A stretch of 30,149 bases of DNA from Gryganskiella cystojenkinii (taxonomy: Eukaryota > Mortierellomycota > Mortierellomycetes > Mortierellales > Mortierellaceae), in NCBI GenBank assembly GCA_015852425.1, contig JAAAIG010000430.1:1358-31506 (forward strand), in the 5' to 3' direction. The translations under genes were made by a program, and so were the position numbers. Shown here one piece after another: positions 22,001-29,195 of this stretch (the stretch's first letter is position 1; the number at the start of each line of letters is the position of its first letter). The notes beneath the pieces were generated by a model. The model searched no databases, was not told the DNA's origin, and saw only the letters and a list, made by a program, of their open reading frames with translations.

Positions 22001-23623
22001 CCGGAAAGGTCTATGAGTCCGGCCTTGTCCAATAGCTCATCAGCCCGCTTCTGCTCGTCTATCAATTTCTCGATCTGCAACGACAACTTTTCAACTTTGA
22101 TCTTGAGCTGGACATTCTCCTCGGCGATATCGGAGATGTTTTCCTGGTATTCTGAACTCTTGTTGGAGAGTGAATGCTGCATTTCGTCCAAAGTTTCTAT
22201 TGGGTACAAAAGAGGCGTTAGTCTGGCTGCTTTGATGTCGGATTATAATGTCACGTTGTTCATGTACGACTAGTCGAACTCACGCTCAAGATCTGCGACA
22301 CGGGCCTTGTTATCGGTGGCGGCGCGTTCCCAGAGCTCGCCGAGACGTCTTTGTGTTCCGATTTCAGCCCTGAACTGCTCCTCTTGGACGAGGTTCTGAT
22401 CTTGAAGTTCCTTATTCTTTCTCAACGTTTCCTCGAGCTTGCTCTGCAATTCAACCAGACGACGCTGCACAGTAGTGCTGGACTGGACAGCAGACGTAGC
22501 TTCGAGTCGAGCCTGTTCCAGATCGGCCTGGAGCTGCAAAATCTGGCCTGTCTTTTCTGTGCGGTAGTTGCCAAACTCGGTCGATTTCGCGTCCATCTCG
22601 TTGTTGGCCCAATCCATGCGCTGCTTGAGCAACTCCAGTTCCTGTTCGATTCCTTGTTTTTGGAGCTAATGAAAAATGAAAAGATGGGAACACGTCAGAG
22701 CCCTGAACGTCATGCACGCATAAGGCGATGATGCATCATCAAAAAAAATGTCCGGTGATTATACCTTGATCGACATCTCAGATGCCTTGGCCTCCCGTGC
22801 CTCAGATTCGAACTTTGCCGATTCCTTCTTGACTTCCTGGTAACGAGCAGACATGGATTCGTAGTCCTTGTTGGATTGGTCCAACTCGCTGACTTTGCGC
22901 TCCAGAGCAGAAAGAGACTCTCTCTTCTCGGCCTCCAATGTCTCGATTCTGCCTTTGAGGGCATCCATTTCGACACTTGTATGAAGTGAACCGCTAGTCT
23001 GATTTGCGAGTTTCGACTCTAGTTCTGCAACTTTGGTGGCTATGTCGATGAAAGAATATGAGAGTGTTATTCCTTGTCTTGGATCTACGGCTCGGACTGT
23101 TCAACTCCATGTTGTGGGAAGACCAAGATTTACCTGCTTTTTGGGCATTCTCTTCGCTGGCCTTGAGCTTTTTGTCGGCATCCGCGAATTTTGTCTTGAA
23201 GACGTTCAATTTGGAGTCGGATTGCTGAAGGCGTTGTTCTGGAAAAGAACCCCAGATATGATCCATATAAAACAGATTTTGTTGTTAGATCGCGACACTT
23301 TTCCTATATTTTCTTTCCAAGACGTTCCTTTGGTCTACGATTAGATCGGTGCGATCGGTCGCCTTACCATTGTTGATCTTTTCTGTTGCGAGTGCTGCCT
23401 TGGCCTCTTCGGCCTGCTGCTTCCAGGAGACAGCAGGTTCTTGGATCGCTCTCCGGTCCAGGAATTGGATCAGCTGTTGAAGGACCGAGTGTAATTGTGT
23501 TCCATCCTCCTGGACCTGTGCAAAGAGAGTCGACAGATCCTCGGCCGGGACTAACAAGAGACTCGCGATCCGGGTCTGTTGTTGGTCCGTCAGGGCAAAC
23601 GCCATGGTCTGTGATTCCTCCAT
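16050..23623 (-). CDS. MLP1: Nuclear basket nucleoporin, Mlp1/TPR family
   Basis: This is the filamentous nuclear-basket protein that tethers mRNA quality-control and transport factors at the inner face of the pore. There are ten exons: 23623-23368, 23238-23134, 23039-22765, 22665-22284, 22196-21976, 21897-21826, 21743-21639, 21549-18358, 18263-18213 and 18119-16050. The phases all agree and give 2242 residues, close to human TPR (about 2360) and longer than yeast Mlp1 (about 1875). Residues about 45-1650 are almost continuous Glu/Gln/Leu/Lys heptads. HLAQFQAISQTNEDRLAEI (about 980-1000) matches the conserved block of the TPR/MLP1/MLP2 domain. After about 1650 comes a Pro/Ala/Thr-rich tail with basic nuclear-import-like patches (KRRREE, KRQRPLP, VKRLRP), then a strongly acidic Glu/Gln/His end. 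Seven introns crowd the first 2.1 kb, while exon 8 alone is 3.2 kb. The in-frame ATG at 23605 is a possible alternative start. Confidence 0.92.
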
Positions 23624-24600
23624 CGTTCAAGGAAGAGGCGTAGCTGATTCCTCTCCTTGTTGTGTGTTGTATCAGATGTGAACGAAAAGGGTTCGTAAGA
23701 GTGGAAAGCGTGTTTTTCTTGGCCGTGTTCGTGTCCTCTCAATTGTGGGTGTATGTGTTGAGATTCGTTCCTGTTGTGGTGGTGGTGTTGTTACGTCCGA
23801 CTCGGTGTCCTGTGTTCGTGGCTATGGTGAGGACCGAAGAGAACGCGTTAGCCCTGGTTCGCACACGCTGAATGCACAATCAACGATGGGACTCTAATCC
23901 AACAGAAGGTGTCTGCATGGTATTCCCAGTTGTAATCGAGAAGGGTGATTTCGAAAAGAAAAAATAAGTACCTTTTGGCTACAGGATGGCGATGGCGTCG
24001 TGACAATAATGGGTGAACAGTGAGAGAACAGGAAAACAAAAGACCTCAACGCCTCCATTTCGTGCATCAAAAGATGTGGAGGACATAGACCAGGCAATAC
24101 AGAATACAGTGACGTAACCAATTAAAATTTCGATTATCACATGACTGCCTGCGAGAGGAGAATCGTTGCTTGGCCCCAGCGGACATGACCGAGAAAAAGT
24201 CCCCATCCGTAATGGATGGCTGAGCAGTAGAGCCCCGCTATTCACCATGAGCTGAGTATGGTCCAGCCATACACCTTTGATAGTTTTAGTACCATTGCAC
24301 CCTCCACGGGTTGCGCACTTTCTAGCACTGATCGGACTAGGCCGCCTGAAGAGAGAGGCATCCTTTATTAGACTGCCCAATCGATTTTCATTTTGTTTTG
24401 GTCTTCATTTTTTTAGGCCCAGGCACGGTGACGGGAAACTGTTCCTTCCTCTGAAGGAAGGGAAAGATGGAAAAAGAGTAGGTCCACTCTCGTCCGCTTC
24501 TTATATCCAAAATCCAAGGTTATGTACAATCGTTGTCGGTTTCAAGACCATGGCTGTCATCCTTTTCGGGGACTGTAAAAAACGCCAAGGCTAAAAAGAA
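23624..24600. other. Nucleoporin promoter and strand-switch region, no supported gene
   Basis: This is the point where gene direction changes from minus to plus. Near the nucleoporin start the sequence is GT-rich (GTGGTGGTG near 23780). Further right it is mixed, with a short hairpin (TTCCTTCC and GGAAGG near 24442-24462). Frames of 133 residues (minus, 24380-23979) and 105 residues (plus, 24277-24594) exist but have no coherent domain, splice partner or composition. Confidence 0.5.
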
Positions 24601-24829
24601 ATGGCAGGAGGACACAAGCAAAATCCCGTAAGTCCACAAGCCCAGGTTCAGGCCTTTTTTCTGTCAGTTTTTTTAAATGTTTTCCCGTCTCAACTTAGAC
24701 CAATTTCTTTTTTATCTATGGCAGAGGGTCAGCGGAGTAGCGGTCCAAAAGGGAAAAAAATTAAAACCCCTGGCAGAAAAAAGGCCTGGGATATTGCTGT
24801 GTCCTCCTGCCATCTCGTGGACTTACGGG
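24601..24829. repeat. Imperfect foldback (inverted) repeat, possible MITE remnant
   Basis: Three blocks recur in inverted orientation. ATGGCAGGAGGACAC at 24601-24615 pairs with 24799-24813. AGGCCTTTTTTCTG at 24650-24663 pairs with 24774-24787. CCCGTAAGTCCAC at 24625-24637 pairs with 24817-24829. The flanking T-rich tracts also match loosely. The third block is internal in the left arm but external in the right arm, so one arm has been rearranged or was built from a tandem unit. The spacer (about 24690-24750) has no gene. A non-autonomous DNA transposon relic would explain this; no target-site duplication was identified. Confidence 0.55.
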
Positions 24830-24996
24830 CCTTTGCGTTGAGAGTAATAAAAAACCGCCTTACACGAAATTTAAAAAGGGGCAGACCAAACAAAAATTCC
24901 CTGCAATTCCATTGGCGGAGAGACTGTCGAAAGAGGGTGTACTCACGAACCCCCGGTAACAGTAGTCCATCAATAACGGAAGGGTCTTGGTCAACT

Positions 24997-25039
24997 CCTT
25001 TTGGCAATTCTGTGGCTGGTTCTCTTCGCGCATAAAAAG
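24997..25039 (+). promoter_or_regulatory. Core promoter of small-protein gene 1
   Basis: A CCTTTTGGCA box (24997-25006) lies 25 bp before a TATA-like ATAAAAAG (25032-25039), which is about 112 bp before the ATG. The same pair occurs before the other two small genes. Confidence 0.55.
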
Positions 25040-25150
25040 TGAATATTTTTGAAGACACCTTGATTTTTATTTTCATTTTCCTCTCCCCAAGCACCTCAAC
25101 AGCTCGTTCTCTCTTGTCCCTTCCCCCACACCACCCAACATACACACACC

Positions 25151-25354
25151 ATGCCATACAGGTATCCTCGAACAGCGCATGTCGCGTTCATTCCCCAATT
25201 ATTCCTTGCCGCTGAGGATCCAAACCAAGGCGAACTCCTCTTGTACACCGGGGGTCCCATACAAGGCAACAACGGTCAAGAAGTCGTCGCCAGTGGCGAT
25301 GAAAATGAAGACCTCGTCCATGACGCCGTCGAGCCAACTCAAGACGAGCAATGA
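25151..25354 (+). CDS. Small MPYxYPRT-family protein 1 (67 residues), function unknown
   Basis: This is an intronless frame in the context CACACACCATGCC, ending in TGA. I do not recognise the protein. Its layout is a basic/aromatic start (MPYRYPRT), a hydrophobic segment with VAF and LFLAAEDPNQ, then PIQGNNGQEVV, and a strongly acidic end (SGDENEDLVHD, then EPTQDEQ). There is no signal peptide, membrane helix or Cys pattern. It is about 88% identical (59 of 67 positions) to the gene at 27199, with no gaps, and more distantly related to the one at 28565. Conservation is much stronger in the frame than in the flanks, which argues that it is a real coding gene. The C/A- and pyrimidine-rich leader resembles those of well-expressed fungal genes. 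Role and partners are unknown. Confidence 0.75.
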   Translation: MPYRYPRTAHVAFIPQLFLAAEDPNQGELLLYTGGPIQGNNGQEVVASGDENEDLVHDAVEPTQDEQ

Positions 25355-25608
25355 TCACAAGAACGCTGCCTTGAGCATCGTGCATCGATAAGGCTGTTAA
25401 CCTTTGGCTCTGTGTTCCTCTTCACTCGCCTTCCGCCCCTCGGTCAAGAGCCAACTCTCACCTCAATAGTATCGAGTGATGGAATGTCGATTCATATATT
25501 GACGCCACCAAGTTTATTTTTGTTAATTTATTATAAATGTCCAGTGTATTATAACCAATATCATATCGAATTGGGTCCGTTAACCGTCACATTCTCACTC
25601 ATTTTGCC
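25355..25608. other. 3' flank of small-protein gene 1
   Basis: This stretch is homologous to the sequence after small gene 2, including CAAGAGCCA(A/G)(C/T)TCTCACCT and GACGCCACCA-like blocks. It ends in an AT-rich stretch (25500-25560) that probably contains the polyadenylation site, although no AATAAA is present. Confidence 0.5.
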
Positions 25609-25902
25609 ATGTCGCGCTCTCTCGTTCACGATCTGTTCAAGGGCAATTCCCAACCTAAGCCGCGAAAATAGATGTTTGATAATCCTGTTTCGACCAGGCA
25701 AATATTCAATTCCACTCTAGGCCCGCACTTCCAACAAGCAATGAGTCAGTACGAGCATCATTCTCAACGGTGGATAGATCAATCTGTGGTATTTCATTCA
25801 TATCCTGATCGCTTTTACATTGAGGAAAGGAGCTATGGAGGAGCTACAGTGGCCGTACATTGCGTGACAGTAACCGAGAATTCTGCTCGCATGGTCAATT
25901 AA
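25609..25902 (+). pseudogene. Decayed coding segment in unit A
   Basis: ATG 25609 opens a frame containing LFKGNSQPKPRK, a TAG at 25669-25671, then in the same frame NPVSTRQ and SQYEHHSQRW, with QSVVFHSYPDRF near the end. Unit B has the same protein-like string, but with CAG in place of the TAG and one-base length differences that shift frame. The complementary damage suggests two degraded copies of one older gene, though an untranslated origin is possible. Confidence 0.4.
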
Positions 25903-26490
25903 AGAGTTAATATCCATCTGTTATAGAAGCCAAGACAGAAAGTCATGACCCAAAGATTTTTTGATCGATTGAATTGAATTTGAATGCCTCTTTGGGTTTT
26001 GTTTGCGAACATGCTTGGTTCGTGTAACACCCTACCCGAATGAATCGAAGGACGCGAAAACATTGGGCGTCAGTGCCCTCCAATATTCCATTTTTCCATT
26101 TTTTTAAGCAGCGACGAGTCTTGGAAGAATAAAAGCAGACCCTTGACGAGTCACACCCTAGTCGAAAAGGTTGTCAGACAGAGTGTTGACGAGCATGATG
26201 GGATTTTACTTCGCCCTTTGAATTCAATCTGCGCTCTCAGCAGGCGGTCATCTCCGATAATTCAAATTGTGACCCTTATGAAGCCGCGCTAAATGAGCCA
26301 ATGTGCAGATAGACAAACGTCTTAAAATATATAATTGAATATGCAACTGAATAAAAAAACAATATTTTCGTATCTGCACCATTAACCCTCTCGTTCCTCG
26401 ATGGTCCAATTCGTGGCTCATATTTTCATCACCAGTCGGTGGTCCATAATTTTCTGCCTTCGATTTTTTCAATACAGTAAATCAATAAAC
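25903..26490. other. Tail of unit A, no gene seen
   Basis: This stretch contains a GGAAGAATAAAAGCAGACC block (26123-26141) that resembles the promoters of small gene 3 and the orphan site, and an AGTCGAAAAGGTTGTC block shared with unit B (about 28210). No open frame has protein character. Confidence 0.5.
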
Positions 26491-26491
26491 C

Positions 26492-26521
26492 CCTTTGGCA
26501 AGCGCATTGGAAGTATAAAAG
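26492..26521 (+). promoter_or_regulatory. Orphan copy of the small-gene promoter
   Basis: CCTTTGGCA (26492-26500) lies ahead of TATAAAAG (26514-26521) inside GGAAGTATAAAAG(T)AGACC. It matches the promoter before small gene 3 (28472-28511). No MPY-type frame follows within the next 500 bp. Confidence 0.5.
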
Positions 26522-26530
26522 TAGACCCTC

Positions 26531-27004
26531 CAAGTCGAGCAAGGGGTTAAGAAATGAACAGTCACCACAACTCCGTTCACTTCATTCACCGCTGGCTGCA
26601 GCTTGGAAAATTATCATTTTTCACTCAACGTTCCACCCACTTTTCGCTGGTGATAATCCAACAGCTACTTCACCCCCCCAAAAAAACCCCTTACACCCTG
26701 TCAAACACGTTCAAACAACGCAGACTGTTCAGAATAGTGATCAGAGCAAAAAAAAAAAATGGAAAAAGAGTAGAAAAGCAGGGAAAACAGATGGTGTTCA
26801 TGTCGCCTTCAAGAATTATCAAAGGCCATTCTTAATTGCAGTTGGAGGACCCCACTTCCAAATTGGAACTGCGGTTGCTGAGTGTGAACTCTGTGCGAAT
26901 TTTCCTTCTCAGCGCCATAATCGACTTCCACTTTGGGATAATAATTTGCAAGGAAACAGCTTCGCAAACTGCCTAGTAACACACGAAAAAAACATTCAAA
27001 CAAG
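26531..27004. other. Spacer between duplicated units, no supported gene
   Basis: By position a small-protein gene would be expected here, as in the matching place after unit B. I find no trace of its start motif on either strand. The stretch holds C- and A-runs (26675-26690, 26748-26765) and a 64-residue minus-strand frame (27003-26809) without recognisable features. Confidence 0.45.
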
Positions 27005-27049
27005 CTTCAGCCCGGTAGGCTATCAAAAACTGAAGGGTCTTAAGCAACT

Positions 27050-27091
27050 CCTTTTGGCATTTCTATGGCTAGTTCTCTGGTGAATAAAAAG
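27050..27091 (+). promoter_or_regulatory. Core promoter of small-protein gene 2
   Basis: CCTTTTGGCA (27050-27059) is followed by ATAAAAAG (27084-27091), about 107 bp before the ATG. Spacing is the same as at small gene 1, within one base. Confidence 0.55.
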
Positions 27092-27198
27092 TGGATATAT
27101 TTGAAGCCACTTTGATTTTTCTGTTTCTTTTTCTCCTCCCCAAGTACCCAACGGCTCATGCTCTTATCCCTTCCCTGCACCACCATCACACACGCACC

Positions 27199-27402
27199 AT
27201 GCCGTACAAGTATCCTCGAACGGCGTATGTCGCGTTCATCGCCCAATTATTCCTCACCGCCGAGGATCCAAACCAAGGCGAACTTCTGTTGTACCCCGGA
27301 GATCCCATACAAGGCAACAACGGTCAAGAAGTCGTCGCCAGTGGCGATGAAACTGAAGACCTCGTCCATGATGCCGTTGAGCCAACTCAAGACGAATCAT
27401 GA
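27199..27402 (+). CDS. Small MPYxYPRT-family protein 2 (67 residues), function unknown
   Basis: This is an intronless frame in the context CACGCACCATGCC, ending in TGA. It is the close paralogue of the protein at 25151: same length, eight substitutions, mostly mild (R4K, H10Y, P15A, A20T, T33P, G35D, N52T, Q67S, first residue = copy 1). The PNQGELLLY, PIQGNNGQEVVASGD and DLVHDAVEPTQDE stretches are unchanged. Absence of indels or stops while the flanks have drifted suggests selection on the protein. Function unknown; no known domain seen. Confidence 0.75.
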   Translation: MPYKYPRTAYVAFIAQLFLTAEDPNQGELLLYPGDPIQGNNGQEVVASGDETEDLVHDAVEPTQDES

Positions 27403-27571
27403 TCAAAGAACGCTGCCTTAAGCATGGATCATCGATAGGGATGCTTTTTAGCCTTTTGTTCTGCGTTCCTCCTCACCCGCCTTCCGCCCCTCAGTCAAGA
27501 GCCAGTTCTCACCTTGATAGCAACGGGTGATGGAGTGTCATACATTGACACCACCAGGTCTTTTATGTCAA

Positions 27572-27577
27572 AATAAA
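27572..27577 (+). terminator. Polyadenylation signal AATAAA after small gene 2
   Basis: A canonical AATAAA lies 170 bp after the stop codon at 27402, in an AT-rich context. The equivalent place in unit A reads TTATAAATG. Confidence 0.4.
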
Positions 27578-27828
27578 TGCTCGGTGTAACTACAATAATA
27601 TCATCTCATATTAGGTCCGTCAACAGTCACACTCTCACTCATGCGGTGCGAGCCAACTATGATAAACCTGAGGTGCATTCGCACCCATACCACTGGTGGG
27701 TAGCTCGTATTCTCTTTTCATACTCGTCATCATCTTTGAGGTCACCGGCGGAGTATGCGCCTACCCTAACATCAGAATGAGCCTTGTCGTGTTGCCATGT
27801 CGTCACCATCCGAGAGCAACCCCCAGCG

Positions 27829-28282
27829 TCCGCTCTCTCGTTTATGATCTGTTGAAGGGCAATTCCCAACCTAAGCCGCGAAAACAGATGCTTTATAATC
27901 CGGTTTCGACCAGGCAAATGTCCAATTCTTCACTAGACCTGCATTCTAACAAGCAATGAGTCAGTACGAGTACCAATTTCAACGGTGGATAAGTCAATCT
28001 GCGGTATTTCATTCATATCCTGATCGTTTTACAATGAGGAAAGGAGCTGCAGAGGAGCTGCACAAGTGGAAAGTCCCCTACAAATTTGAGAAAAGTCCTG
28101 CCGTGCATTTCGTTCATTTCCTGGCTGTTTTACCGCGGATTTGTTACGCGTTTTCCCGTTTTGGGGTGAGCAGCCCTATCAGTTCCATATTTTCCACCTT
28201 GCCACACACCATAGTCGAAAAGGTTGTCGGACAGAGTGTTGGTGTTGGAAATCTCTCTTCGCTCTCAACGGTCGCTTACTGA
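27829..28282 (+). pseudogene. Decayed coding segment in unit B
   Basis: This matches the unit A segment. It reads RSLVYDLLKGNSQPKPRK then NPVSTRQ, runs into a stop at 27957-27959 because of a one-base deletion, and resumes in another frame as SQYEYQFQRW and QSAVFHSYPDRF. It then stays open to 28282, where unit A has diverged. A live two-exon gene is possible but no good splice pair was seen. Confidence 0.4.
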
Positions 28283-28471
28283 ATGTACAGTATCTCCGAC
28301 AATTGAAATTGATCAACATGGCCCTTAAGTAGCCGCACTAAATGGTGCAGATGCGAAAATATGGTGGTCATCTTTGTGTGGAGGTGGTCCAATCCCTGGC
28401 TCATTTTTGTCTGCTTACCCTGTTATCAATGAATAGGGCGAACAGTCGTTACACGAAGCAAAGCATCAGGC

Positions 28472-28506
28472 CCTTTGGTAAGTAAAGAGCCTCGGAAGTA
28501 TAAAAG
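28472..28506 (+). promoter_or_regulatory. Core promoter of small-protein gene 3
   Basis: CCTTTGGTA (28472-28480) precedes TATAAAAG (28499-28506), 59 bp before ATG 28565. A CA-rich leader (CACACACACACACTCACAC) follows. Confidence 0.6.
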
Positions 28507-28564
28507 CAGACCTTAACTATCCCCTCCTCCATGCACACACACACACTCACACAACACATACATC

Positions 28565-28798
28565 ATGCCCTATAAATATCCTCGAACCCAACCTGTCGCA
28601 TTTACTCCTTCCTTGTTCCTCACCACTGAAAATCCCCACCAAGACTATGCTTCCCTGTACCACGGCCTTCCCATTCAATGGAACAACAACAACACCGGTC
28701 AAGAAGCTATCGTCGCAGACGCAGTCGTTGACGCCGACGTGGTCGTTGAAAACGAGTACTCGGCCCCTGAGGACGCTGAACAGGGCCAGGAGGAGTAA
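28565..28798 (+). CDS. Small MPYxYPRT-family protein 3 (77 residues), function unknown
   Basis: This is an intronless frame ending in TAA. It shares with the other two the start MPYKYPRT, the VAF and LFLTTENPHQ segment, PIQ followed by an Asn run (four here), GQE, and an acidic end (PEDAEQGQEE). The middle and C-terminus are diverged and about ten residues longer, with a Val/Asp-rich run (ADAVVDADVVVENE). This more distant member shows which parts the family conserves: the N-terminal third and the PIQ-N-GQE block. No signal peptide or membrane helix. Function unknown. Confidence 0.72.
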   Translation: MPYKYPRTQPVAFTPSLFLTTENPHQDYASLYHGLPIQWNNNNTGQEAIVADAVVDADVVVENEYSAPEDAEQGQEE

Positions 28799-29195
28799 TA
28801 TGACCTCAAGAATCGTTGTCTTTTCATTGAGGAGGGCAATGATCGCTGCAAGACAAACCGACGCTTTCAACACCAGCGCTTCTTGACCCTACCGATTCTC
28901 TTTCACCCTGTCCACACCTACCTCTTGTTCAAGATTCAGCTACCTTCTCCTTTCGTAGACAACAGGGCGACCACGTCGAAGAGAACAAGCCACCGTCAAT
29001 TCGACGCGACACGATGTCCAATTAAAACCTAATTTTCCCTCCATCAACCCAATCCACCGTTCTCGCTCGAACATGTCCACTTCGATGTTTTCTAGCACCA
29101 TGGTCTGCATTTTTGTTCGACTTTGGTATTATCTTTGTTTGATTAGGGGTCTACTACATGAACTGGTACCATCGGTGTCGATCCTATAATCGTTT
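28799..29195. other. Convergent 3' flanks, no gene seen
   Basis: This gap separates small gene 3 (plus strand) from the membrane protein (minus strand), so both transcripts end here. AATTAAAACC near 29021 is a possible weak poly(A) signal for the plus-strand gene. Confidence 0.5.

Larger units (their letters stand above)
24950..26530 (+). repeat. Tandem segmental duplication, unit A
   Basis: This is the first of two long homologous units; the second is about 27005-28515. Order within the unit is promoter, small-protein gene, 3' flank, decayed coding segment, an AGTCGAAAAGGTTGTC block (26160), and a second promoter (26492-26521). Compared with unit B it lacks roughly 190 bp after about 25600 and has an extra TATA-like block at 26121-26140. 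Identity is highest in the small gene and weaker in the flanks. Confidence 0.75.
27005..28515 (+). repeat. Tandem segmental duplication, unit B
   Basis: This is the second homologous unit. It carries small gene 2, a decayed segment, and at its right end the promoter that serves small gene 3. Compared with unit A it holds about 190 extra bases (roughly 27640-27825). Confidence 0.75.

Noticed and set aside
23979..24380. 133-codon minus-strand frame with a hydrophobic stretch
   Set aside because: No recognisable motif, promoter or homologous copy in the window; could be chance.
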